From Rikenellaceae bacterium (GTDB lineage Bacteria > Bacteroidota > Bacteroidia > Bacteroidales > Rikenellaceae), in assembly GCA_020859745.1 (NCBI GenBank), contig JAJBVQ010000025.1:1-7041 (forward strand): 7,041 nucleotides of DNA. Reading direction: 5' to 3'. The translations under genes were made by a program, and so were the position numbers. Shown here one piece after another: positions 1 to 5,292 of this stretch (position 1 is its first letter; each line of letters opens with the position of its first letter). The notes under the pieces were generated by a model. That model was not told the DNA's origin. It did not search any database and worked only from the letters and a program-made list of their open reading frames with translations.

Positions 1-1
1 C

Positions 2-643
2 ATGTACGGCCGGTTCCTGATCCTCGGCCTCGACCGGATCGAAAGTTTGATCCCGTCCACCGCAGACGTGAAAAAGATCGGGGGGTTCAGATACAGTCGC
101 TGGGGAGCGCCCGTCGATAAAGCCGTCGTGTTGGATTTCAACTTCGGGTACGGACTGCGGGCCGGGCACAGAGGCACCACATGGACTTCGATCCGCCTGC
201 TGGGAGGCCTCCAGCTCAGTCCGCACTGGTTCGTCGGCGTGGCGACCGGCGGCGACTACAACAGCCAGACCGGTACCTGGTGCATACCGTTGGCACTGAA
301 TCTCAAAGGATATTTTACGGGTGGCGACGTGCGTCCGTTCCTGTCGCTCGATGCAGGGTACGCGTTCGATCCCAAAGCCGTATCCGATTTTATGGATATC
401 GTTTCCGGCGAAGAATCCGGAGAACTGTACAATCCCGATTATAATACCGGCGGTTGGTTGATTACTCCGTCGTTCGGCATGGACATCCGGGTCTCGCGTA
501 TAGTCCGGTTCAACGCTTCGGTCGGCTATCGGATGCAATCCCTTAAGAAAAACCTATTCGACGGCTACTCCGAAGGCCGCACGGTGTCCGGCGCGTTAGA
601 TTTGCGCCTGGGTATCTCATTGGTCTGGGGCCGGAACGAATAA
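2..643 (+). CDS. Outer-membrane beta-barrel protein, C-terminal part (5' end outside window)
   Basis: This is the last 213 or so residues of a probable outer-membrane beta-barrel protein, ending with TAA at 641-643. An ATG lies at position 2, but the frame is open to the left edge and no signal peptide is visible, so the true start is almost certainly upstream. From about residue 40 on there are alternating polar/non-polar segments rich in Gly and aromatic residues, typical of transmembrane beta-strands: AVVLDFNFGYGL (41-52), WFVGVATGG (76-84), FLSLDAGYAF (113-122), LITPSFGMDIRV (153-164), RFNASVGYRM (169-178) and LDLRLGISLVW (199-209). The last strand ends in Trp followed by a short GRNE tail, close to the aromatic C-terminus usual for such barrels. 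Residues 130-148 are acidic and look like a surface loop. The cargo or role cannot be read. The next gene is convergent, so this gene is not in an operon with it. Confidence 0.7.
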   Translation: MYGRFLILGLDRIESLIPSTADVKKIGGFRYSRWGAPVDKAVVLDFNFGYGLRAGHRGTTWTSIRLLGGLQLSPHWFVGVATGGDYNSQTGTWCIPLALNLKGYFTGGDVRPFLSLDAGYAFDPKAVSDFMDIVSGEESGELYNPDYNTGGWLITPSFGMDIRVSRIVRFNASVGYRMQSLKKNLFDGYSEGRTVSGALDLRLGISLVWGRNE

Positions 644-656
644 GCCAGGATTCGCC

Positions 657-2168
657 TCAAAGCCCTATCTCACTCCCCTTCCCCTCCCGCTCCACATACG
701 CGCGGCCGTCGCGTTTCGACCGCGCATAATCGAACTCAGGCTCTACCAGATAGCGTCCCCGGCGGTCGATATAGCCGTACAGGCCCTTTACCATCACACA
801 CGCCGCCCCCTCGCGGAACCCCTGCGCGAAATCGTAGCGCGCCGGGATCGCCATCTTCCCGTCCGGCCCCGCGTATCCATATAAGAAGCCTTTCCGCACC
901 AGTGCCCTCCCTTCCGCGAACGGCCACGCATCGTCGAACCTCGGCCGGGACAGGAGCCTGAACTCCCCGTCCGCGAAGCCCCACTTCCCGCCGATGCAGA
1001 CCGGCGCCAGCCCCTCCGAAAAATCGCCGCAATCCTCGTACTCCGGTTCCCGCAACCACTCTCCCTCCGTACCGATAAAGCCCCACAACCCCTTCCGGCA
1101 CACCGCCGCCGCACCCTCCGAGAACTCCCGCGCCCGGTCGTATGCACACTCCGCCACAACCCTTCCGCCCGCTCCTACAAAGCCGTATTTACCTCCCCGC
1201 CGCACCAGCCGGATACCCTCGCGCCCGGCCTCTCCCATATAATCGTACTCCGAAATCCCGACAGCCGCTCCGGCAGGCAAGTGCGCCGCCAAAGCCTCCG
1301 GCAACCCGTCCATCCGTTCCGCACCCGATCCCAGCATAGCGAACAGCGGATCAGCCGCCAGTTCCGTATTTTTCAAATGATTGTAGGCAGGACAATCCCC
1401 TCCCGCCAGAAGCTGCGGATCGAACAGCAGCAGCGACGTCCCGCCGAACCGCCCGTACAGTTCCGGCCAAAGCGCCAATGCCCGCAGGCCGAGGCTGATG
1501 AGCGCGACCGGGAAATCGTCGATATGCTTGCCGAAAACCGTTTCCGACCGCTCCGGATGGCGGAAGCCCTCGGTACCGATCTCGCGCGCCCGCTCCCCGG
1601 CCATCTCCGGCAGGTAGAGCCCGTCGTAATCGATCAATGCCAATCCGCCGTCGGGCCGCACCATAATATTGTCCGGTTTCAGGTCGCCATGCGCGAACGG
1701 CTGCGCCAGGAGCCACAACGCCATCCTGTCGAACGCTTCGGACAAACGCCCTAAAGCCTCTTTGTCCGACGACGAAACCGCTGCCGCGATCTCGCGGGTC
1801 AGCGACCGTCCCTCGACCCAATCCATCAACACCGCCGGATACACCGAGGCGGTATCGTCTTCGCCGAATACCGTGATCTCGTCCTCCAGCCATTGCAAAG
1901 GCACCAGATAGCGGCTGCCCTCCTCCGATTCGCGCACGCCGTCCAGTATCCGGACGATCCGCCGGTAGGCTTCCGCCCGACCCGGCTGGTGGCGCGTAAA
2001 GCACTTGAGGGCGCACGGTTTCCCCGCCACCTCCACCCGGAACACCACGCCGTAGGCTCCCGACGAGAAATCGGGCGGCACGGATGAAGAAAGCCCCGGC
2101 AGGCTGCGCAGCAGCCCGTCGGGGTTCAGTATCGTTTCGGCATACCGGACTGTGGTCGGATATTGCAT
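657..2168 (-). CDS. Serine/threonine-kinase-like protein with C-terminal WG repeats
   Basis: This 503-residue protein has two parts. Residues about 30-235 form a protein-kinase-like fold. It has a Gly-rich loop SGAYGVVF (36-43), a putative ATP-anchoring Lys55 in CALKCF, a catalytic loop HGDLKPDN (160-167) with Asp162 and Asn167, and a metal-binding Asp180 in IDYDG (DYD where most kinases have DFG). GTEGFRHPE (198-206) stands where the activation segment ends, and Asp217/Asp218 fall in the following helix. All the main catalytic residues appear present, so activity is plausible. Residues about 318-488 are five WG-type repeats of 34-35 residues. No signal peptide or transmembrane helix is visible, so a cytoplasmic location is inferred. 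ATG at 2166-2168 is preceded by an A/T-rich leader without a clear Shine-Dalgarno sequence. The gene converges on the beta-barrel gene and appears monocistronic. Substrate and pathway are unknown. WG repeats are generally thought to bind proteins or peptides. Confidence 0.85.
   Translation of the reverse strand: MQYPTTVRYAETILNPDGLLRSLPGLSSSVPPDFSSGAYGVVFRVEVAGKPCALKCFTRHQPGRAEAYRRIVRILDGVRESEEGSRYLVPLQWLEDEITVFGEDDTASVYPAVLMDWVEGRSLTREIAAAVSSSDKEALGRLSEAFDRMALWLLAQPFAHGDLKPDNIMVRPDGGLALIDYDGLYLPEMAGERAREIGTEGFRHPERSETVFGKHIDDFPVALISLGLRALALWPELYGRFGGTSLLLFDPQLLAGGDCPAYNHLKNTELAADPLFAMLGSGAERMDGLPEALAAHLPAGAAVGISEYDYMGEAGREGIRLVRRGGKYGFVGAGGRVVAECAYDRAREFSEGAAAVCRKGLWGFIGTEGEWLREPEYEDCGDFSEGLAPVCIGGKWGFADGEFRLLSRPRFDDAWPFAEGRALVRKGFLYGYAGPDGKMAIPARYDFAQGFREGAACVMVKGLYGYIDRRGRYLVEPEFDYARSKRDGRAYVEREGKGSEIGL
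705..1217 (-). repeat. Five tandem WG repeats (protein level) in the kinase-like gene
   Basis: Residues 318-488 of the kinase-like protein hold five repeats with a period of 34-35 residues. Each has the pattern basic-Gly-x-(Y/W)-G-(F/Y), then a Gly-containing turn, a (Y/F)-(D/E) pair and a closing F-x-E-G or similar. The core pairs are KYGF (327-330), LWGF (361-364), KWGF (395-398), LYGY (429-432) and LYGY (463-466). The closing motifs are FSEG (349-352), FSEG (383-386), FAEG (417-420), FREG (451-454) and, weaker, KRDG (485-488). A sixth partial unit starts at RAYVEREGK (489-497). The DNA copies differ, so this is an old protein repeat rather than a recent DNA duplication. Confidence 0.85.
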
Positions 2169-2257
2169 CTTCTATATAATCATCAAATCAATCAGTTTTG
2201 CACTGCCCCCGACGCCTGAAACACAGTCAATACCCCGCATATCACCAGTTCGGCTTC

Positions 2258-2278
2258 GTGCTACCCCGTGGGGGGCAC
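2258..2278. repeat. Imperfect palindrome GTGC...GCAC enclosing CCCC/GGGG
   Basis: GTGC (2258-2261) pairs with GCAC (2275-2278), and inside it CCCC (2264-2267) pairs with GGGG (2270-2273) across a two-base loop. An asymmetric TA/G internal loop separates the two stems. It lies about 90 nt upstream of the kinase-like gene start. It could be an operator or an RNA hairpin. Nothing in the sequence decides between these. Confidence 0.4.
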
Positions 2279-2312
2279 GCCGTTAAAGCGAAAGGTCCGG
2301 TTCCCATCCCAT

Positions 2313-2329
2313 GCGGCTCGTAGAGCCGC
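2313..2329. repeat. Perfect 7-bp hairpin with 3-nt loop
   Basis: GCGGCTC (2313-2319) and GAGCCGC (2323-2329) are exact inverted repeats around GTA. No T-tract follows on either strand, so it is not a classical intrinsic terminator. It sits 7 nt before a second hairpin, giving a tandem hairpin arrangement downstream of the aminotransferase gene. Confidence 0.5.
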
Positions 2330-2334
2330 GCAGG

Positions 2335-2363
2335 CCGCAGCCTCCGGACGCGGAGGCCTGCAA
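2335..2363 (+). repeat. Intergenic repeat motif 2, copy 1 (hairpin)
   Basis: This 29-base segment matches the one at 3966-3994 at 25 of 29 positions by eye, on the same strand. It can fold: GCAG-CCTCCG (2337-2346) pairs with CGGAGG-C-CTGC (2351-2361) around a GACG loop with one bulged C. It lies in the gap downstream of the aminotransferase gene; the other copy lies upstream of that gene. The bases just before it, 2325-2335, also match 4041-4051 exactly (GCCGCGCAGGC). Confidence 0.55.
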
Positions 2364-2385
2364 CCCTCGCAAACTCGGCTTCGAC

Positions 2386-2404
2386 CTCCGCAGGCTCCGG
2401 CCCG
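2386..2404 (+). repeat. Intergenic repeat motif 1, copy 1
   Basis: This 19-base motif, CTCCGCAGGCTCCGGCCCG, matches 3878-3896 at 18 of 19 positions and 4042-4060 at 16 of 19, all on the plus strand. All three copies lie outside the coding regions, one on one side of the aminotransferase gene and two on the other. Confidence 0.55.
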
Positions 2405-2498
2405 CCATTACCATGAGGCGTTTCCCACCGTACCGGCGTTTGTCAGGCCAGCCCCCCCCCTGCGGTTCCGGGCTTACGCCCTCCGCCGCCGCGGGAAC

Positions 2499-2531
2499 AA
2501 AAAACACCGGGAATTACAACGTCCTCCCCGG
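2499..2531 (-). terminator. Candidate weak intrinsic terminator of the aminotransferase gene
   Basis: Read on the minus strand, CCGGG (2531-2527) can pair with CCCGG (2511-2507), extendable inward by a G-U and an A-U pair. The stem is followed two bases later by six T (2504-2499). The stem overlaps the last codons and the TAA stop, and the loop is about 11 nt. It is short for a terminator, so this is a tentative call. Confidence 0.35.
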
Positions 2532-3713
2532 ATACGCCTTCAGCGCCACCTCCAGCGTCTCCATCGCCCCGCGCAGATCGTCAATGTTCAGCACATAGGC
2601 CAGCCGCACCTGACGCCGTCCCGTTTCCGGCTTCGCGTAAAACCCCGACGCCGGGGCCACCATCACCGTATTGCCCTTGTGTTCGAAATGCTCCAGCATC
2701 CACTGCGCGAATTGGTCCGCATCGTCCACCGGCAGCTCCGCGATCGCATAGAACGCCCCGCGCGGCATGGGACACTTCACCCCCTCCATCCGGTTCAGCG
2801 CATTGACCATAAAATTGCGCCGCGCCTCGTATTCGTCATGCACCGTCGTGAAATAACTCTTCGGCGTGTGCAAGGCCGCCTCCGCCGCCACCTGCCCCAC
2901 ATACGGCGCGCAGAGCCGCGCCTGCCCCATCCTGAGGGCCGCGTCGATCACCTGCGGGTTCCGGCTCACCAGCGCCCCGATCCGCGCCCCGCACATGCTG
3001 AACCGCTTCGAAATCGAGTCCATCATGATCACATGCTCGTCCATCCCCTCCAGCGCCAGCACCGAATGGTGCCTGGCCCCGTTGTAGCAGAAATCGCTGT
3101 ACACCTCGTCCGCCATCAGGAACAGGTCGTGCCGCAGCACGATATCCCGCAGTTGCAGGATCTCCTCCCCGCTGTACAGGTACCCCGTCGGATTGTTCGG
3201 GTTGCAAATAAGAATCCCCCGCGTCCTGTCCGTAATCAGTTTTTCGAACTCCGCGATCGGCGGCAGCGCGAAATCGTCGTCGATGAACGACCTTACCGGC
3301 ACGATCTCGACCCCCGCCTCCGCCGCGAAGCCGTTGTAATTGGCGTAGTACGGCTCCGGGACGATAATCTGGTCTCCTTTGTCGCACGTCGCCAGCATCC
3401 CCATGAGAATGGCCTCCGACCCCCCTGTCGTCACGATGATCTGCTCGCCCGTAAGCGGCAGCCCCCGGTCGGTATAGAATTGCGCCAGCCCCTCGCGGTA
3501 GCTCTCGATCCCAGCCGAATGGGTATAGGCTATCGTCCGCACGTCGATCCCCCGGATCGCCGCCAGCGCCTCGTCCGGCGTGGGAATATCCGGTTGCCCG
3601 ATGTTCAGGTGATAGACATGCACGCCCCGGCGCTTAGCCTCTTCGGCATAAGGGACGAGCTTTCGGATGGGTGAGGCCGGCACCTCGTGGCCGGTTCGCG
3701 AAATCTTCGGCAT
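2514..3713 (-). CDS. PLP-dependent class I/II aminotransferase (aspartate aminotransferase-like)
   Basis: This 399-residue protein is a fold-type I aminotransferase of about the usual family length. Such enzymes move an amino group between an amino acid and a 2-oxo acid in the cytoplasm. Visible landmarks are GGSEA (97-101, cofactor phosphate region), NPNNPTG (171-177), DEVY (202-205, Asp202 binding the pyridine nitrogen), SISKRFSMCGARIG (233-246) with Lys236 as the expected Schiff-base lysine, PRGAFY (317-322), and Arg370 in VRLAY as the likely alpha-carboxylate contact. The open frame extends 66 codons upstream, but that part crosses the repeat-rich intergenic DNA and looks non-coding. ATG at 3711-3713 (MPKISRTGHEV) gives the normal N-terminus and sits just downstream of a -7 promoter match. 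The substrate is uncertain: aspartate, aromatic or alanine-type activity are all possible. No pathway neighbours help to decide, so no symbol is given. Confidence 0.92.
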   Translation of the reverse strand: MPKISRTGHEVPASPIRKLVPYAEEAKRRGVHVYHLNIGQPDIPTPDEALAAIRGIDVRTIAYTHSAGIESYREGLAQFYTDRGLPLTGEQIIVTTGGSEAILMGMLATCDKGDQIIVPEPYYANYNGFAAEAGVEIVPVRSFIDDDFALPPIAEFEKLITDRTRGILICNPNNPTGYLYSGEEILQLRDIVLRHDLFLMADEVYSDFCYNGARHHSVLALEGMDEHVIMMDSISKRFSMCGARIGALVSRNPQVIDAALRMGQARLCAPYVGQVAAEAALHTPKSYFTTVHDEYEARRNFMVNALNRMEGVKCPMPRGAFYAIAELPVDDADQFAQWMLEHFEHKGNTVMVAPASGFYAKPETGRRQVRLAYVLNIDDLRGAMETLEVALKAYPGRTL

Positions 3714-3743
3714 AACGTGAGCTTTGAATTTTCTCTGAATAAG

Positions 3744-3751
3744 CAAAGGTA
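3744..3751 (-). promoter_or_regulatory. Candidate Bacteroidetes -7 box for the aminotransferase gene
   Basis: On the minus strand this reads TACCTTTG, an exact match to the known Bacteroidetes -7 consensus TAnnTTTG. It ends 30 nt before the ATG at 3713, which implies a short leader and supports that start over the longer open frame. No good TTTG -33 element is seen at the expected 19-20 nt upstream, so the promoter remains a candidate. Confidence 0.45.
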
Positions 3752-3790
3752 ATGTTTTTGCGGCTGAAAGACATTCCGATTGTCTCTTTT

Positions 3791-3841
3791 TCGGCCTGCG
3801 CCCACCCCCCGAAGCGCCTTTGCGCTTGGGCGCAAGGCCGA
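3791..3841. repeat. Long imperfect inverted repeat (14-bp stem, one bulge)
   Basis: TCGGCCTGCGCCCA (3791-3804) is the reverse complement of 3827-3841 apart from one extra A. The loop region holds its own inverted repeat, AAGCGC (3812-3817) with GCGCTT (3822-3827), which would compete with the outer stem because they share a base at 3827. The element lies between the two divergent genes and is followed at once by a second hairpin. No T-tract follows on the plus strand. On the minus strand a short A/T-rich stretch follows but not a clean terminator. Confidence 0.5.
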
Positions 3842-3861
3842 CGGGCCGTAAAACGGCCCGT
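3841..3861. repeat. Perfect 9-bp inverted repeat with AAA loop
   Basis: ACGGGCCGT (3841-3849) and ACGGCCCGT (3853-3861) are exact inverted repeats around AAA. No U-tract follows, so it is not a standard terminator. It lies between the two divergent -7 boxes, so it could be an operator, or simply part of the repeat element. Confidence 0.5.
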
Positions 3862-3877
3862 AACTGCGTTGCAAACG

Positions 3878-3896
3878 CTCCGCAGGCTCCAGCCCG
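3878..3896 (+). repeat. Intergenic repeat motif 1, copy 2
   Basis: CTCCGCAGGCTCCAGCCCG differs from the copy at 2386-2404 by one base. Like the copy at 4042-4060, it is followed by GAAAA sequence (about 3895-3900), so the shared block extends past the 19-base core. Confidence 0.55.
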
Positions 3897-3930
3897 AAAA
3901 CACCCATACAAAAATCCCGCCGAAAACCGT

Positions 3931-3938
3931 TATCTTTG
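3931..3938 (+). promoter_or_regulatory. Candidate Bacteroidetes -7 box for the mnmA operon
   Basis: TATCTTTG is an exact match to the known Bacteroidetes -7 consensus TAnnTTTG on the plus strand. If used, the mnmA transcript would have a leader of about 130 nt containing motif 2, the 4032-4044 hairpin and the second full copy of motif 1 on this side. No clear TTTG -33 element is visible 19-20 nt upstream, so confidence is limited. Confidence 0.35.
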
Positions 3939-3965
3939 GTGCCGCAATGATTTTCCTCTGGCGGC

Positions 3966-3994
3966 CCGCAGCCTCCCCCCGCGGAGGCCCGCAA
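3966..3994 (+). repeat. Intergenic repeat motif 2, copy 2
   Basis: This segment matches 2335-2363 at 25 of 29 positions. The core inverted repeat GCCTCC (3971-3976) with GGAGGC (3983-3988) is kept, while the loop is now C-rich. It falls in the probable mnmA leader. Confidence 0.55.
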
Positions 3995-4041
3995 TAAGGC
4001 ATAGCATATCTCGGTCGGCAGGCCAGTAGAACGGCCAACGG

Positions 4042-4060
4042 CCGCGCAGGCTACGGCCCG
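4042..4060 (+). repeat. Intergenic repeat motif 1, copy 3
   Basis: CCGCGCAGGCTACGGCCCG matches copy 1 at 16 of 19 positions. It ends only 5 nt before the mnmA ribosome binding site, so folding of this segment could affect access to that site. The effect is inferred. Confidence 0.5.
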
Positions 4061-4064
4061 AAAA

Positions 4065-4069
4065 AGGAG
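4065..4069 (+). promoter_or_regulatory. Strong Shine-Dalgarno site for mnmA
   Basis: AGGAG lies 9 nt upstream of the ATG at 4079 and fixes the mnmA start. It stands out because the other starts in this window have no comparable purine-rich site, as is common in Bacteroidetes. Confidence 0.75.
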
Positions 4070-4078
4070 TAATTAACC

Positions 4079-5281
4079 ATGGAAAGCAACACACCGAAAA
4101 AGAATAAGCGCGTGGTCGTCGGCCTGTCCGGCGGCGTGGATTCGAGCGTCGCCGCGTGGGTGCTCAAGGAACAGGGGTACGACGTCGTGGGGATGTTCAT
4201 GCGCAACTGGCACGACACCACGGGCACTCTGGCCGGCGACTGCCCGTGGTACGACGACCGCGTCTTCGCCGAGCTGGTGGCCAAGAAACTCGACATCGAA
4301 TTCCACTTCATCGACCTCAGCGAGCAGTACCGGCAGCGGGTGGTAGACTACATGTTCGCCGAGTACGGGCGGGGACGAACCCCGAACCCGGATGTGCTCT
4401 GCAACCGCGAGATCAAGTTCGACGCCTTCCTCAAGGCCGCTTTGGATCTGGGGGCCGATTACGTGGCGACCGGACACTACTGCAAAACCGATACCGTCGT
4501 CAGCCCGACTGATGGCCATACCTATCACCGGCTGATCGCCGGCGACGATCCCAATAAAGACCAGAGCTATTTTCTTTGCCAGCTCAACCAGGAACAGCTC
4601 TCCAAGGCATTGTTTCCCATCGGGGATTTAGAAAAGCCGGAGGTGCGGCGCATCGCCGCCGAACAGGGGCTCGCCACCGCCGAACGGAAAGATTCGCAGG
4701 GGATATGCTTTGTAGGGAAGGTGGATCTGCCCGTCTTTTTGCAGCAGAAGCTGGCCGCGCGGCAGGGTGGCGCCATTATCGAGATCCCGCAGGATTGGGC
4801 GGGATACGACGATCCGGCACATGACCCTTACTCACCTTATAAATACGACCAAAGCGACGGCGCGAAAGTCGGCGAACATAATGGAGCGCACTTCTACACC
4901 ATTGGGCAGCGCAAAGGGCTGAACGTCGGGGGAAAGCCCGAACCGCTCTTCGTGATCGCCACCGACGTGGAGAGCAACACGATCTACGTCGGCATGGGCG
5001 ACCGGCATCCGGGACTTTACCGGAAAGGGCTGCGCATACGGCCTGATGAAATGCACTGGGTGCGGCCCGACCTGGCCATGGCCCCAACCGACCCCTGCCG
5101 GGATTATTTGGTGCGGATCCGGTACCGGCAGCCTTTACAGAAAGCCACGCTGCATATCGACGGGAACGGATGGGGCGTGATCGACTTCGCCGAGCCGCAG
5201 CGCGGCGTCACGGCGGGCCAGTTCGCCGCATGGTACGCCCCGGACGGCGAACTGGTCGGCTCCGGCGTGATCGACGCATAA
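4079..5281 (+). CDS. mnmA: tRNA-specific 2-thiouridylase MnmA
   Basis: MnmA uses ATP and a relayed sulfur to convert U34 of tRNA-Lys, -Glu and -Gln to 2-thiouridine, improving decoding; it acts in the cytoplasm. The 400-residue protein shows the PP-loop SGGVDSS (17-23), GRTPNPDVLCNREIKF (98-113) with Cys108, ATGHY (130-134), KDQSYFL (160-166), KDSQGICFVG (204-213) with Cys210, and YTIGQRKGL (273-281). Cys108 and Cys210 correspond to the two catalytic cysteines known from E. coli (Cys102 and Cys199), which form the persulfide and the disulfide intermediate. It is about 30 residues longer than the E. coli enzyme. Most of the extra length is an Asp/Tyr/Pro-rich stretch at about 236-263, which I recall as typical of Bacteroidetes homologues. 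The C-terminal beta-barrel domain (about 285-400) is complete. It is the first gene of a four-gene plus-strand operon and is followed 11 nt later by an acetyltransferase gene. Confidence 0.97.
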   Translation: MESNTPKKNKRVVVGLSGGVDSSVAAWVLKEQGYDVVGMFMRNWHDTTGTLAGDCPWYDDRVFAELVAKKLDIEFHFIDLSEQYRQRVVDYMFAEYGRGRTPNPDVLCNREIKFDAFLKAALDLGADYVATGHYCKTDTVVSPTDGHTYHRLIAGDDPNKDQSYFLCQLNQEQLSKALFPIGDLEKPEVRRIAAEQGLATAERKDSQGICFVGKVDLPVFLQQKLAARQGGAIIEIPQDWAGYDDPAHDPYSPYKYDQSDGAKVGEHNGAHFYTIGQRKGLNVGGKPEPLFVIATDVESNTIYVGMGDRHPGLYRKGLRIRPDEMHWVRPDLAMAPTDPCRDYLVRIRYRQPLQKATLHIDGNGWGVIDFAEPQRGVTAGQFAAWYAPDGELVGSGVIDA

Positions 5282-5292
5282 ACCCCGGAACG

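Larger units (their letters stand above)
2169..2513. other. Intergenic region with hairpins; no gene seen
   Basis: This gap lies between the start of the kinase-like gene and the stop of the aminotransferase gene, both on the minus strand. I see no believable gene; open frames here are overlaps of the high-GC sequence. It holds a weak -7-like match to TAnnTTTG on the minus strand at 2184-2191 (TTGATTTG, one mismatch), which could serve the kinase gene. It also holds a GTGC/GCAC palindrome enclosing CCCC/GGGG (2258-2278), a perfect 7-bp hairpin GCGGCTC-GTA-GAGCCGC (2313-2329), a second hairpin (2337-2361), a run of nine C (2452-2460) and a smaller inverted repeat GTTCC/GGAAC (2465-2498). Two motifs here recur on the far side of the aminotransferase gene. 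Confidence 0.6.
3714..4078. other. Divergent intergenic region, repeat- and hairpin-rich
   Basis: This gap separates the aminotransferase gene (minus) from the mnmA operon (plus). I see no believable gene in it. It carries a -7 promoter match on each strand, a long imperfect hairpin (3791-3841), a 9-bp hairpin touching it (3841-3861), two copies of motif 1, one copy of motif 2, a small hairpin CGGCC-AAC-GGCCG (4032-4044) and the mnmA ribosome binding site. Open frames on either strand through here are Gly/Arg/Pro-rich with no family features and are best read as chance. Confidence 0.6.

Noticed and set aside
705..1217. The repeated region of the kinase gene as a CRISPR array or DNA tandem repeat.
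   Set aside because: The periodicity is about 102 nt and is seen at the protein level only. The DNA units are not identical and there are no short direct repeats with unique spacers.
2313..2404. A tRNA or other structured RNA gene from the adjacent hairpins.
   Set aside because: No acceptor stem, T-loop or anticodon arrangement can be drawn, and the same motifs recur elsewhere, so repeats explain them better.
2268..3674. A 468-codon open frame on the plus strand, opposite the aminotransferase gene.
   Set aside because: The product is Arg/His/Pro-rich with no family motifs and mirrors a well-supported aminotransferase on the other strand. Long antisense frames are expected from strong third-position GC bias.
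3714..3911. A 66-residue N-terminal extension of the aminotransferase.
   Set aside because: It crosses palindromes and the candidate promoter, has no conserved features, and the inner ATG at 3713 gives the normal family N-terminus.
3605..4038. Overlapping minus-strand open frames in the divergent intergenic region.
   Set aside because: Their products are low-complexity Gly/Arg/Pro/Ala sequences read through the repeat motifs, with no start signal or recognisable domain.
5170..5292. An upstream start for the acetyltransferase inside mnmA.
   Set aside because: The added residues are Arg-rich and come from the mnmA coding sequence in another frame. The start at 5293 fits the family and the operon spacing.
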